Positions 1 through 9,690 of a DNA stretch of 64,000 bases are shown one piece after another; positions within the stretch are counted from its first letter, which is position 1, and the number at the start of each line of letters is the position of its first letter. The translations under genes and the position numbers were made by a program. The DNA is from Winogradskyella wichelsiae (GTDB lineage Bacteria > Bacteroidota > Bacteroidia > Flavobacteriales > Flavobacteriaceae). Below the pieces are notes generated by a model, which did not search any database, was not told the origin of the DNA, and was given only the letters and a program-made list of their open reading frames with translations. The stretch spans positions 186,001 through 250,000 of the forward strand of contig NZ_JABFDJ010000001.1 of the NCBI RefSeq assembly GCF_013403925.1, written 5' to 3'.

Positions 1-80
1 GTCATTGCAATCATTGCAATAAATACCAAATACATCAGATTAATCATTTTTTGCCTTGCGGACTGTTTTCCTCCTGCCAT
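1..80 (-). CDS. gldM: GldM, gliding motility / type IX secretion motor protein (5' end only)
   Basis: Only the first 26 codons lie in the window; the gene runs off the left edge. The visible N-terminus starts MAGGKQSARQKMINLMYLVF and continues into a hydrophobic segment, as in GldM of gliding flavobacteria. GldM spans the inner membrane once and with GldL forms the proton-driven motor of the type IX secretion system. It follows gldL by 44 bases on the same strand, which is the usual gldKLM(N) order. The identification rests on the short N-terminus plus gene order. Confidence 0.9.
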   Translation of the reverse strand, partial: MAGGKQSARQKMINLMYLVFIAMIAM

Positions 81-124
81 TTCTAACTAGTTTTTAATAT
101 TAATAATTTGATTATAAAAACTAA

Positions 125-757
125 TTAGTTTTTGTTCATTGCAGTTAACATACCTCCGTAAACACCATTTAAAGATGATAAGTTAGATGCTAATGATTGC
201 ATTTGTTCTTTTAATTTAGTTGCATTTTCTACAGCTTCTTCATTAATTGCAGCGTGACGGTTAGCAGATTCAACTTGTACTTTATAAAGACTATTTAAAG
301 ACTCCATTTGAGCAGCAGCTAAAGACATTTCTTCACTATATTTCTTTTGAGAAGCCATTGAGTCTACAGTAGGAGAAATTCCTTTTGCAGCACCTTCAAA
401 GTTTTTAATACTATCACCTAAGCTAGCCATAAGTGCTCCATCAATTTTAGCATCTTTTAATAAGTTATCTAATTTTTTAGATAACATTCCATCTACTTCT
501 GTAGGCGCTTCTACTTGTTTTTTACCACCTAACGACTGACCTCCTGCTAATTCAGGGTATACTAAAGACCAGTCTAAATCATCTCCTTGCTTTTCGAATG
601 CAGATATAATAAATACAAGTGCTTCAACAACCATTCCTAATGTAAGAATAGCAGAACCGTACGGCCAGTGTTGAATTTTGAATAATGCTCCAACAATTAC
701 AATTGCAGCTCCTAGTCCATAGACCATATTCATTGTTGATAGTTTCTTTTTTGCCAT
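125..757 (-). CDS. gldL: GldL, type IX secretion / gliding motor inner-membrane protein
   Basis: About 210 residues. Two hydrophobic segments (about residues 11-26 and 35-54) are followed by a long soluble, helix-prone cytoplasmic tail. A glutamate lies inside the second membrane segment (residue 45, in GMVVEALVF); in studied GldL proteins a membrane glutamate here is needed for proton flow. I chose the ATG at 757 (MAKKKLSTMN) because it matches the family N-terminus; an in-frame upstream start would add only seven residues. It lies between gldK and gldM, all on the minus strand and presumably one transcript. GldL and GldM form the motor that powers T9SS secretion and gliding. Confidence 0.95.
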   Translation of the reverse strand: MAKKKLSTMNMVYGLGAAIVIVGALFKIQHWPYGSAILTLGMVVEALVFIISAFEKQGDDLDWSLVYPELAGGQSLGGKKQVEAPTEVDGMLSKKLDNLLKDAKIDGALMASLGDSIKNFEGAAKGISPTVDSMASQKKYSEEMSLAAAQMESLNSLYKVQVESANRHAAINEEAVENATKLKEQMQSLASNLSSLNGVYGGMLTAMNKN

Positions 758-837
758 GATTTTAGTTTTTGTTTTCAAATGAGCTTGGTTAATTAATACT
801 CATTTTGGATTAATATTTAAGTTAAAGTTAAGTTTAA

Positions 838-2190
838 TTAGTTAGTTGCTGCATTTTTAGTTACTTCTACTCCCATGTAATCTTGTACAGTACGGAAACC
901 GATATAACTTCTTGCAGAATCAGCATATTCATAATCTCTTGAGCTTACTTGTAAGTAATAAGCAACATCTTTCCAAGAGCCACCTCTTACAACTTTACGT
1001 GCATTATCAGGATCATTTACATTTGGATTTATTGATGAAGCATATTCGTATGAAGATGGATCATAAGAACCATTTACCCATTCTGAAACGTTACCAGCCA
1101 TGTTGTATAAGTTGAAATCATTTGGATCGTAAGAATCAGCTTCTACAGTATATAATGCTTGATCTGCTGCATAATCACCTCTCATAGGCTTAAAGTTAGC
1201 CATAAAACAACCTCTGTCATTTTTAGTATAAGGTCCTCCCCAAGGATAAGTTGCTCCTTGTAAGCCACCACGAGCTGCATATTCCCATTCTGCTTCTGAT
1301 GGTAATCTGTAAGAGTTTACAGCTTGTTGTCCTCTTTTCTTTCTATCGGCATTATGGTATAATGTTCTCCATTGACAAAAAGCTTGAGCTTGTTTCCAAG
1401 ACACACCTACTACAGGATAATCTCCATAAGCATCATGCCAGAAATAATCATTATGCATTGGCTCGTTGTAAGAGTAAGCGAAATCTCTAATCCAAGCTGT
1501 GGTGTCTGGGTAAATCTCAACTTCTTGTTGAACAACAACCTCTGAACGTTTAAGACCTCTATTTTTAGCTGCCTTTTGAATGTCCATATAAGTATACTGA
1601 AATTTAAATTGCTTTACATCCCAAGTACGTTGACCATTATAAGACTCTTCTAATGGCAAATACATTCCATCCATTACCTCTGCATATAATTCATCTGGAT
1701 AATCGTTAGTATCAAATAATAACTCTGCATCGCGATTAATTTTTCTCTGCTCGTTACCATAAGTGTTAACCATGTAACTTTCATAAGCATTAAGATTTTC
1801 TGGATCAGAATCTACATAAGCAAACTCTCCGATATCTCCATTTCCAGGCGTCTTACCTTCTAAGTCTGCCATTTCAGCTAACTTTAAGCGTAGCGTTGAA
1901 TCTCTAACCCATTCTACAAATTGACGATACTCGCTATTTGTGATTTCTGTTTCGTCCATATAAAAAGCACGAACTGTTGCCGTCCTTGTTGGTGCATCTT
2001 GTACGCCAGCTAAATCATCATCTGACTTACCCATTATAAATGCTCCACCAGGCACCAACGTCATCCCATAAGGCTTTTCTGGATGCCATTTCTTACCTTG
2101 CACACCCACTAACTGTCCTCGATCTCCAGAATTACAACTGGCTACCATAACTAGTACTGTGGTTAATAAAATAAACTTCTTAATATTCAT
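838..2190 (-). CDS. gldK: GldK, T9SS / gliding motility lipoprotein with FGE-sulfatase fold
   Basis: 450 residues. It opens with a lipoprotein signal whose lipobox ends at Cys19 (MVASC). From about residue 40 to 435 it has the formylglycine-generating-enzyme (SUMF1-like) fold. Recognisable pieces are PGGAFIMGKSDDD, YRLPSEAEWEYAARGG, AGNVSEWVNG, VVRGGSW and YIGFRTV. In T9SS the protein is structural, forming an outer-membrane-associated ring with GldN, and is not thought to be an enzyme. It leads the gldK-gldL-gldM string. The 159 bases upstream, up to the arginase-like gene, show no convincing -33/-7 pair, so the promoter may be further upstream. Confidence 0.95.
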   Translation of the reverse strand: MNIKKFILLTTVLVMVASCNSGDRGQLVGVQGKKWHPEKPYGMTLVPGGAFIMGKSDDDLAGVQDAPTRTATVRAFYMDETEITNSEYRQFVEWVRDSTLRLKLAEMADLEGKTPGNGDIGEFAYVDSDPENLNAYESYMVNTYGNEQRKINRDAELLFDTNDYPDELYAEVMDGMYLPLEESYNGQRTWDVKQFKFQYTYMDIQKAAKNRGLKRSEVVVQQEVEIYPDTTAWIRDFAYSYNEPMHNDYFWHDAYGDYPVVGVSWKQAQAFCQWRTLYHNADRKKRGQQAVNSYRLPSEAEWEYAARGGLQGATYPWGGPYTKNDRGCFMANFKPMRGDYAADQALYTVEADSYDPNDFNLYNMAGNVSEWVNGSYDPSSYEYASSINPNVNDPDNARKVVRGGSWKDVAYYLQVSSRDYEYADSARSYIGFRTVQDYMGVEVTKNAATN

Positions 2191-2349
2191 AGTAACTCTA
2201 GGTTAAATTAGTCCTTATTATTTTTGAGGTCGTAAACATATTTATATATTTCCGAATAAACAACTTTTTTTAAATATTTTTTACACTTTACCCTAAAAAT
2301 AAGTATTTCATCGATTAAAAAAGTGTTAAAATCCGATAAAGCGCTCATT

Positions 2350-3516
2350 TTAAAAGCTATTCTTGCGGTAGGCCTTATACCAACGTTCAGGTATTTCACC
2401 CTGAGTTGCGTGCACATAGTCTAAATGCATGCATGGTAATAACGTATGCTTTTTTAATTTATTATTAACATTTGGCAAAAATGGAATCTCGATCCACCAA
2501 CGTCCCGTTTTTAAACTTTTGAAAAATATTAACTCATCTTCTTCTACTAATACGTTATATTTTTGGTAATGATTTTCATTATGAAAATCATCATCCTTAA
2601 CTCGGCAGTTAACCCCTTCAATAAAATACCAGATCATCTGAGCCACTAACATTGATGTGGCGCTGTCGTTTTTAGACCCTTGGTATTCATAAATCCCGAA
2701 TGAAGATACTTTATTACTTATACCTGCATATCTGCTTATAGCGCAAATCTCTTTACCTGAAAACCCATTAGGGGAATACTTTTGATTCTCACTAACCTCT
2801 GATGCTCGAACGGACTTTAAATCTAAAGAAACAATGTGTGCATCCCTCATTAAAGGTTCTACCTTACTGATATCTCCAGAGATTTCACCTAAACGATAGG
2901 CCTCAAAGTACAACTTTTCTAGGAGATCTATTTCTTCTTGGGAGTTAAAATAGGTTTGATACCCAATTGTAGTGTAATTAAAAAGATTATAAGGTTCTTC
3001 TACAATAACTTTACCGACGTAACTATTGTTTCTAATAGGTAAATTAGCGTCTCCGAGATCGAAATTTGTATCTACGCTAACAACATTTACCATTGGCATT
3101 AGTTCATCGTAAGCACGATAGTTAGCGTAAGTTAAATCTTGACTTCCTCCTAGGATAATAGGAATAACTCTTTTCTCTACTAGGTTTGTAATAGCTGTTC
3201 GAATAGCAAAATAAGTATCTTCGACAGTTTCACCTGGTTCTATATCTCCTAAATCGGCAAGCGTAGTATGCCAATTTCCCGGAAACAATGTATAAAGTGT
3301 TTTTCGAATAGTATCGAAATTAATAGGCGCCCCCATATAATTGACGTCATTTCTACTTTCTAGAACACCTATAATAGCCATTTGCACACCTTCTAAATCA
3401 GGTATTCCATGCTGGCGAGAATGGACCTTTATTTTTTTTCCTAGCGCTTGTTGTACAGTAAGTTGATTATGAGCTAAAACTGCGTCTGATACTGGCGTGA
3501 GAAAACTAAAATTCAT
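2350..3516 (-). CDS. Arginase/formimidoylglutamase-fold protein with degenerate metal site
   Basis: About 388 residues with the ureohydrolase (arginase, agmatinase, formimidoylglutamase) fold. The usual metal-site motifs are altered. The GGDHS-type loop reads GGSQDLT (about 123-129), the DAHxD loop reads DTNFD (about 149-153), and the SxDxD loop reads SLDLKS (about 230-235). A His-to-Gln, a His-to-Asn and an Asp-to-Lys change together should abolish the di-manganese site, so I infer a non-catalytic or repurposed protein. Annotation pipelines usually call this family formimidoylglutamase. It starts a few bases after the topA stop codon and precedes gldK, so it is probably co-transcribed. The ATG at 3516 is preferred over an in-frame TTG six bases upstream. 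Confidence 0.85.
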   Translation of the reverse strand: MNFSFLTPVSDAVLAHNQLTVQQALGKKIKVHSRQHGIPDLEGVQMAIIGVLESRNDVNYMGAPINFDTIRKTLYTLFPGNWHTTLADLGDIEPGETVEDTYFAIRTAITNLVEKRVIPIILGGSQDLTYANYRAYDELMPMVNVVSVDTNFDLGDANLPIRNNSYVGKVIVEEPYNLFNYTTIGYQTYFNSQEEIDLLEKLYFEAYRLGEISGDISKVEPLMRDAHIVSLDLKSVRASEVSENQKYSPNGFSGKEICAISRYAGISNKVSSFGIYEYQGSKNDSATSMLVAQMIWYFIEGVNCRVKDDDFHNENHYQKYNVLVEEDELIFFKSLKTGRWWIEIPFLPNVNNKLKKHTLLPCMHLDYVHATQGEIPERWYKAYRKNSF

Positions 3517-3522
3517 ATTCAA

Positions 3523-6051
3523 TTACTTCTTTTTAGCTGTTGTTTTTTTCTTTGTAGTAGTCTTTTTAACGGCTTTCTTTTTAGTCGCTTTTTTCTTGGG
3601 TGCATTTTTTTCAAGCAGTGCTACAGCTTTTGCTAATGTCATTTTACTAACATCAACCGTTTTAGCTAACTCTACTTTTTGCTTACCTTTTATGATATTG
3701 TGCCTTCCCCATCGTGCTTTCTCAACTCGCACACCTTCATCTTCCCAGTTGTGGATCACTTTATCAATTTCTTTCTGAATCTTCTCTTCAATTAAAGTTA
3801 CAATGTCTTCGTCTGATAAATTATCCCAGTCATACTTTTTATTAACATTGATAAACATGTTGTTCCACTTAATAAATGGTCCAAAACGTCCTTTCCCTTT
3901 TATAACTTCTAAATCCTTATAAATATAAATGGGTGCATCAGCTAATTCTTTCTCTTTAATATAAATTAATGCCTCATCCATTTCTACACCTAAAGGATCG
4001 ACTCCTTTTGGCAATGAAACAAACTTTTTACCAAACCTAACATAAGGTCCAAAACGTCCATTATTTACCTCAACATCTTCATCTTTATACTGACCTAATG
4101 CTTTTGGAAGCTTAAATAAATCCATCGCTTCTTCATAAGTAATGGAATTAAGTTGTTGGTCTGGTGATAAGCTAGCAAACTCTGGTTTATCTTCATCCTC
4201 CATCGTTCCGATTTGAACCATAGGACCAAATTTACCTAAACGCACACTAACCTGACGGCCAGATTTTGGATCTTTACCTAAAATACGTTCTCCGGATTCG
4301 CGATCTGCATTTTCTTGAACATCTTTTACATGCGGATGAAAGCCTTCGTAGAACTCTTTCATCATTTCTCTCCAGTCTTGCTTACCTTCAGCAATATCAT
4401 CAAAACGATCTTCAACTTTTGCTGTAAAGTTATAATCTAAGATACTTTCAAAATGATTAACTAAGAAGTCCGTTACAATAATACCGATATCTGTAGGTAC
4501 TAATTTTCCTTTATTAGAACCCGTTTGTTCTGATAATGTATTGTCTTTTATTTTTTGATCTTCAAATACTAATTGCTTATAGCTTCTCTCATCTCCTTCA
4601 TGTACTCCTTTTTCAACATAATTTCTATTCTGAATGGTAGAAATAGTTGGTGCATAAGTAGACGGACGACCAATACCTAATTCTTCTAATTGCTTAACCA
4701 AAGAAGCTTCTGTAAACCTTGCAGGGGGACGTGTAAAACGTTCCGTTGCTGTGATGTATTTGTTTTGAAGTGTTTCCCCTACTTTTAAATCTGGAAGAAT
4801 ACCTTCTTGTTCTGTATCTTCATCATCAGTTCCTTCCAAATAAACTTTAAGAAACCCTTCAAACGTAATGATTTCACCGTTTGCTGTAAATTGCTCGTTA
4901 ATTTTTTTCTTAGCGTTAATTTGAATTTTAAGATTGGTACGTTCTAATTTTGCATCGCTCATTTGAGATGCAATAGCACGTTTCCAAATTAAATCGTATA
5001 ATCTTGCCTGATCACGTTCTGCATTAACAGTGTGGTTTGAAAAATCTGTAGGTCTTATAGCTTCGTGAGCTTCTTGAGCACCTTTAGATTTCCCTTTATA
5101 GTTTTTAGGATTACTAAATTCTGCTCCATAAGCTGATACAATTTCGTTTTCAGCTCCTTTTTTTGCTTCATCAGATAAGTTAACACTATCTGTCCTCATA
5201 TAGGTAATAAAACCAGCTTCATACAAACGCTGTGCATTGGTCATAGTTCTACTCACTGAATAACCTAATTTACGAGATGCTTCCTGTTGTAAGGTAGATG
5301 TTGTAAATGGTGCCGCAGGTGATTTTTTAGCGGGTTTCTTTTGCAAATCTGCAATCTCATAAGAAGCACCTACATTATCTTTTAAAAACTTTAAAGCTTC
5401 TTCTTCAGAGTTAAAATTCTTTGGAAGCTTTGCTTTAAATGAATTTCCTTTTTCGTTTGTGAATTCTGCATCAACTCTATAAGTTGCAGTCGTTTTAAAA
5501 GCTTGTACATCGCGTTCGCGCTCTACAATTAAGCGTACGGATACAGATTGTACTCTTCCTGCAGACAAACCTCCTTTTACCTTTCTCCATAATACAGGTG
5601 ATAACTCATAACCAACAATACGGTCTAAAACACGTCTAGCTTGTTGGGCATCTACTAAGTTATAATCTATACTTCTTGGATTCTCTATAGCTTTATTTAT
5701 AGCTGTTTTTGTAATCTCATGGAATACAATACGCTTTGTCTTATCTTTATCTAATTTTAGCGTCTCTGCTAAATGCCATGCTATCGCCTCACCCTCGCGA
5801 TCCTCATCACTAGCTAGCCATACAATGTCTGCTTTTTTTGCTAAATCCTTAAGTTTCTTTACAACGTCTTTTTTATCTTTAGACACTTGATACTTAGGCA
5901 TAAAATCACCTTCTACATCGACCCCTAACTCTTTAGAAGGAAGATCAGCAATATGTCCAAAACTGGACTCTACTTTATAGTCTTTTCCTAAAAATTTTTC
6001 AATAGTTTTAGCCTTTGCAGGTGACTCAACAATAACAAGATTCTTTGACAT
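3523..6051 (-). CDS. topA: DNA topoisomerase I (type IA)
   Basis: 842 residues, a full-length bacterial topoisomerase I that relaxes negative supercoils. The TOPRIM domain has the nucleotide-like motif VIVESPAKAKT (residues 6-16) and the acidic SDEDREGE (81-88). The DNA-cleaving tyrosine is Tyr284 in FITYMRTDS. Past about residue 590 come topoisomerase C-terminal repeats of the form RFGPxxxx, and the last 40 or so residues are almost all Lys/Ala/Thr, the basic tail common in Bacteroidota homologues. I see no C4 zinc fingers. A -7-like element lies just upstream at 6071-6078. The arginase-like gene and gldK follow on the same strand. Confidence 0.97.
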   Translation of the reverse strand: MSKNLVIVESPAKAKTIEKFLGKDYKVESSFGHIADLPSKELGVDVEGDFMPKYQVSKDKKDVVKKLKDLAKKADIVWLASDEDREGEAIAWHLAETLKLDKDKTKRIVFHEITKTAINKAIENPRSIDYNLVDAQQARRVLDRIVGYELSPVLWRKVKGGLSAGRVQSVSVRLIVERERDVQAFKTTATYRVDAEFTNEKGNSFKAKLPKNFNSEEEALKFLKDNVGASYEIADLQKKPAKKSPAAPFTTSTLQQEASRKLGYSVSRTMTNAQRLYEAGFITYMRTDSVNLSDEAKKGAENEIVSAYGAEFSNPKNYKGKSKGAQEAHEAIRPTDFSNHTVNAERDQARLYDLIWKRAIASQMSDAKLERTNLKIQINAKKKINEQFTANGEIITFEGFLKVYLEGTDDEDTEQEGILPDLKVGETLQNKYITATERFTRPPARFTEASLVKQLEELGIGRPSTYAPTISTIQNRNYVEKGVHEGDERSYKQLVFEDQKIKDNTLSEQTGSNKGKLVPTDIGIIVTDFLVNHFESILDYNFTAKVEDRFDDIAEGKQDWREMMKEFYEGFHPHVKDVQENADRESGERILGKDPKSGRQVSVRLGKFGPMVQIGTMEDEDKPEFASLSPDQQLNSITYEEAMDLFKLPKALGQYKDEDVEVNNGRFGPYVRFGKKFVSLPKGVDPLGVEMDEALIYIKEKELADAPIYIYKDLEVIKGKGRFGPFIKWNNMFINVNKKYDWDNLSDEDIVTLIEEKIQKEIDKVIHNWEDEGVRVEKARWGRHNIIKGKQKVELAKTVDVSKMTLAKAVALLEKNAPKKKATKKKAVKKTTTKKKTTAKKK

Positions 6052-6070
6052 TCTTCAAAATTTACGTTTA

Positions 6071-6078
6071 CAAATGTA
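6071..6078 (-). promoter_or_regulatory. Putative Bacteroidota -7 element for topA
   Basis: Read on the minus strand this is TACATTTG, an exact fit to TAnnTTTG, about 20 bases before the topA ATG. No TTTG was found at the usual 19-21 base spacing for the -33 element, so only half of the promoter is supported. Confidence 0.4.
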
Positions 6079-6294
6079 TATGAAATTTAAGATACAATCC
6101 TAATTTGGTCGTAAATACAATACATTTTATCGTGAAGCATACACCTCAAATTATAGTAAAAGCCCTACAGATTGTAAGACTTTTACGGTTAATAACATTT
6201 TATAAATCTAATAACAGATCTAAAATTTGAACGAAATGAATAACGCACTTATTTCATATAGGTCGTTAGATAATATGTATTTAAAATACACGAC

Positions 6295-7092
6295 TTACTC
6301 TATACCTAACTGCTCAATGCGACTTAATTGATCGTTTTCATAATTAAAACCAACAACGTCTTTATAAATAAAATAAGCTGGTAATTGCCCAAATGATGAT
6401 GTAACATAAACTCCAAAACCACACATTAAAAATCCAATAATCATGGCTAAAAAACCAGATACTATCATAAGCCCTGCTGAGAACAGCCATTTTTTGTTAC
6501 CGAGAAAAAAAGCTAATTTTATGATATCTTTAATTGCCAAATCAGGATTAAAGGCGTAAACAACAACCATAAAGGACAATGGCACTATAACATATATAAG
6601 AGGTAGAAAACATAACATTGCAGATGCAATTGCAATACCAGAAAATGCCAAACTTAATTTAATGGTTTTCCCTAAGTATGGTTTTCTAAGAAAGTAAAAA
6701 TAATCTTCTTTACCTAATTCTTCTAAATCTCTAAGTTTACAAATTCTGTAAAAAGCAGCTTTCAATGCTAAGCCTATAGTACTCAAAGCTACAATAAGGA
6801 CTATATATAGCACAAACATTACTAAACTAATAAATATTGAAATACCTGTACTTCCATAAGAATCATACGAATTATAATCACTAGAGCGACTAAATGCATC
6901 TGCGACACCAAAAAGAATAAGAGGAATATAAACGGTTAACACAACCGGTATTGCTAAAACGACATTAAGCAATAATGTAATTAACCCTTGTACCCAAACT
7001 TTTTTAAACAATTCAATAGATTGATTAAATATAGTACCAAAGTCTAAAACCTTTGCATTGTTAATTCTTTGATTGATTTCTGTAGTATCCAT
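6295..7092 (-). CDS. Polytopic inner-membrane protein of unknown function
   Basis: 265 residues. After a 35-residue soluble N-terminus there are about six hydrophobic segments, near residues 36-62, 86-112, 146-176, 178-186 and 203-235. A tyrosine/serine-rich loop (SSDYNSYDSYGST) sits between the first two. The hydrophobic layout recalls membrane domains often found next to glycerophosphodiester phosphodiesterases, but no catalytic motif is visible and I do not assign a function. Flavobacterial homologues are sometimes labelled beta-carotene monooxygenase, which nothing here supports. It stands alone between topA (same strand, downstream) and miaB (divergent). Confidence 0.75.
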   Translation of the reverse strand: MDTTEINQRINNAKVLDFGTIFNQSIELFKKVWVQGLITLLLNVVLAIPVVLTVYIPLILFGVADAFSRSSDYNSYDSYGSTGISIFISLVMFVLYIVLIVALSTIGLALKAAFYRICKLRDLEELGKEDYFYFLRKPYLGKTIKLSLAFSGIAIASAMLCFLPLIYVIVPLSFMVVVYAFNPDLAIKDIIKLAFFLGNKKWLFSAGLMIVSGFLAMIIGFLMCGFGVYVTSSFGQLPAYFIYKDVVGFNYENDQLSRIEQLGIE

Positions 7093-7220
7093 TTTTACTA
7101 TTTGTGATTAGAACGCCAAAAGAACTCTATTTTTTACATATATTCAAGAAAAAAGAATGCATAAGTAATAACAACACTAATCTCACAAAAGATAAATCTC
7201 AATCAAATTTTAACTGCCAC

Positions 7221-7254
7221 TTTGTCAGAATCTATAAAATAATATTATCTTTGC
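7221..7254 (+). promoter_or_regulatory. Promoter of miaB (Bacteroidota -33/-7)
   Basis: TTTG at 7221-7224 and TATCTTTGC at 7246-7254 are separated by 21 bases. Both boxes and the spacing fit the primary sigma factor consensus TTTG-N19-21-TAnnTTTG. It lies 54 bases before the miaB ATG. The -33 box sits within ACTTTGTCAGA, a string that also occurs ahead of groES. Confidence 0.7.
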
Positions 7255-7308
7255 ATTCTTAAATGAAAATTGAAAAAGGAGATATTCCGTTTTCACGGAG
7301 CACTAACG

Positions 7309-8754
7309 ATGGAGAAAATTATAGACGAAAACAAACAAGGTGAATCTTTAATACTAGACAATAAAGAAGAAAACAAACGCAAGCTTTTCATTGAAAGTTA
7401 TGGCTGTGCTATGAATTTTAGCGACAGTGAAATCGTAGCTTCTATTCTGTCTGAACAAGGGTTTAATACGACTCAAATACTTGAAGAAGCAGACCTTGTT
7501 TTAGTAAATACATGTTCTATTAGAGATAAAGCAGAACAAACGGTTAGAAAAAGATTGCAAGAATACAACGCTGTAAAACGTATAAACCCAAAAATGAAAG
7601 TTGGTGTTTTAGGTTGTATGGCAGAACGATTAAAAACTAAATTTTTAGACGAAGAAAAAATCGTAGATTTAGTTGTAGGTCCAGATGCTTATAAAGATTT
7701 ACCTAACCTATTAGCAGAGGTTGATGAAGGTAGAGATGCTATTAACGTTATACTTTCTAAAGAAGAAACTTACGGGGATGTTTCGCCTGTAAGATTAAAC
7801 AGTAACGGAATTACAGCTTTTGTTTCCATTACACGTGGTTGCGATAATATGTGTACATTTTGTGTTGTTCCTTTTACAAGAGGAAGAGAACGCAGTAGAG
7901 ATCCACAAAGTATCATTGAAGAGGTAAATGATTTATGGTCTAAAGGCTTTAAAGAAATTACGCTTTTAGGACAAAACGTTGATAGTTATCTATGGTACGG
8001 AGGTGGTTTAAAGAAGGATTTTGATAATGCTTCTGATTTTCAAAAAGCAACAGCGGTTAGTTTTGCAAATCTTTTAGAATTATGCGCCAAAGCACAACCA
8101 AAAATGCGTATTCGATTTTCTACATCTAACCCACAAGATTTCACTTTGGATGTTATTGAAACCATGGCGAAATATGATAATATTTGTAATCACATTCACT
8201 TGCCGGTACAAAGTGGAAGTGATCGTATTTTAAAAGAAATGAATCGTTTGCATACACGCGAAGAGTACTTTGAGCTTATTGATAATATAAAACGAATCAT
8301 CCCTGAATGTTCTATAAGTGTCGATTTAATCGCTGGTTTTCCAACAGAAACAGAAGAAGATCATCAAGACACATTATCTTTAATGGAGTATGTAAAATAT
8401 AATTTTGGTTACATGTTTACCTATTCTGAACGTCCTGGAACTTTAGCGGGTCGTAAAATGGAAGATGATGTACCAGAACCTGTTAAAAAACGTCGTCTAA
8501 AGGAAATTATCCTGTTAGAACGAAAGTATAGTGAAATGAACACACGAGCCCACCTCAATAAAACAGTAGAAATTTTAATAGAAAAAGCATCTAAAAAATC
8601 AGATTTGCAATGGTCTGGAAGAACTTCAGACAATACTGTTGCAGTTTTTCCAAAAGAACATTATAAAGTGGGTGATTTAGTTAATGTACTTATAACAGAT
8701 TGCACAAGTGCTACACTTATAGGAAAAGCCATTGATTATTCAAAACATAATTAA
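7309..8754 (+). CDS. miaB: tRNA-2-methylthio-N6-dimethylallyladenosine synthase (MiaB)
   Basis: 481 residues from the ATG at 7309. It is a radical-SAM methylthiotransferase that adds a methylthio group to i6A37 of tRNA. The N-terminal UPF0004 domain carries the auxiliary cluster cysteines 33, 69 and 103 (SYGC, NTCS, LGCM). The radical SAM motif CDNMCTFC gives cysteines 178, 182 and 185. A C-terminal TRAM domain covers roughly the last 65 residues. The TTG 39 bases upstream would add a non-conserved extension and I reject it. It leads a plus-strand run of lipoprotein, sigma-54 activator, lptE-like gene, helical protein and secG. Confidence 0.97.
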   Translation: MEKIIDENKQGESLILDNKEENKRKLFIESYGCAMNFSDSEIVASILSEQGFNTTQILEEADLVLVNTCSIRDKAEQTVRKRLQEYNAVKRINPKMKVGVLGCMAERLKTKFLDEEKIVDLVVGPDAYKDLPNLLAEVDEGRDAINVILSKEETYGDVSPVRLNSNGITAFVSITRGCDNMCTFCVVPFTRGRERSRDPQSIIEEVNDLWSKGFKEITLLGQNVDSYLWYGGGLKKDFDNASDFQKATAVSFANLLELCAKAQPKMRIRFSTSNPQDFTLDVIETMAKYDNICNHIHLPVQSGSDRILKEMNRLHTREEYFELIDNIKRIIPECSISVDLIAGFPTETEEDHQDTLSLMEYVKYNFGYMFTYSERPGTLAGRKMEDDVPEPVKKRRLKEIILLERKYSEMNTRAHLNKTVEILIEKASKKSDLQWSGRTSDNTVAVFPKEHYKVGDLVNVLITDCTSATLIGKAIDYSKHN

Positions 8755-8766
8755 TAAACAACATTG

Positions 8767-9687
8767 ATGAAAAAAATAGCTTTAATAGTATTCGCCTTTA
8801 TCTTAGTCCTATCTTGTGACAATGAACCTCTTGATCCAGATTTAACTTCTGATGGTGAAGATGCAGGAACCGAAAATTCAGACTTAACACTTTCTAGTTA
8901 CCAATTAGATACGCAGATTAGTTTAGAGTTTTTCGGAGCTCCTATTGAGACGACGACCAATTCAAGTTTCAATATTACAAACAATGCAATTAACTCTGGG
9001 ACCAATGCTGTTTCTATAAACGAAAGTCCTTCTGAAACAGAAAACTTAGTTATTACAAGAAATAGTTCTAATCAAATAACAAGCAATACCTCGGTAAACA
9101 CACAAGGTACAACCACCAATGAAACGTTAATTACATATACCAACGGAATTATTTCTCAAATATCTTACAACTATTACGGAGAAGATGCAGAAAACTACAT
9201 TTACAATTTCACTTACAACGGTAATACCATAACGAGAACGAATGGAGACACTTCAATCTCTACCGTATTTACAGTTGATAGTTCTGATCGTATTGTTAAA
9301 AAAGAATCTTTCGATGGTGGTTTCTCTATCCAGACAGAAACAATTGCATACACTACAACAGGAAATATTAGCAGTAGCACAACTACAGGCGAAATAGAAA
9401 ATAATACAATTTATCAATTTGATGATAACACCAACCCTCTAAAAGTAGTTTTTGAAGATAATTATTTGTTACAATTTTTAGAAGATGATTACTCGGATGA
9501 AATAGGGCCGCAAATTGCTCAATTCCTATCAACAAATAACTGGAACGGAGTTAGTTTTAATGGTACATCATTTAATTTCGAATTAGATTATAATACATCT
9601 GGAAGAATTACAAGTCGTGATATTGCTTACAACTTTGGAGAAGAATTATCTTTTGAATTTAATGAAAGATTTAATTACGTTAATTAA
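8767..9687 (+). CDS. Secreted lipoprotein of unknown function
   Basis: About 306 residues starting MKKIALIVFAFILVLSCDNE, a clear lipoprotein signal with the lipobox ending at Cys17. The acidic DNEPLDPD after the Cys is typical of exported flavobacterial lipoproteins. The rest is rich in Asn, Thr and Ser with many short beta-strand-like stretches ending in FxFNERFNY, resembling YD/RHS-like repeat lipoproteins of this phylum. I recognise no catalytic motif. It lies 12 bases after miaB and 3 bases before the sigma-54 activator, so it is probably co-transcribed. Confidence 0.8.
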   Translation: MKKIALIVFAFILVLSCDNEPLDPDLTSDGEDAGTENSDLTLSSYQLDTQISLEFFGAPIETTTNSSFNITNNAINSGTNAVSINESPSETENLVITRNSSNQITSNTSVNTQGTTTNETLITYTNGIISQISYNYYGEDAENYIYNFTYNGNTITRTNGDTSISTVFTVDSSDRIVKKESFDGGFSIQTETIAYTTTGNISSSTTTGEIENNTIYQFDDNTNPLKVVFEDNYLLQFLEDDYSDEIGPQIAQFLSTNNWNGVSFNGTSFNFELDYNTSGRITSRDIAYNFGEELSFEFNERFNYVN

Positions 9688-9690
9688 ACT

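Noticed and set aside
2208..2417. 69-codon minus-strand frame between gldK and the arginase-like gene
   Set aside because: It overlaps the 3' end of the arginase-like gene in another frame, and its N-terminal part is only the tail of that gene read out of frame. No supporting features.
6156..6186. GTAAAAG/CTTTTAC hairpin between topA and the membrane-protein gene
   Set aside because: Seven-pair stem with a small inner stem but no clear T tract on either strand and far from the stop codon; could be chance in AT-rich DNA.
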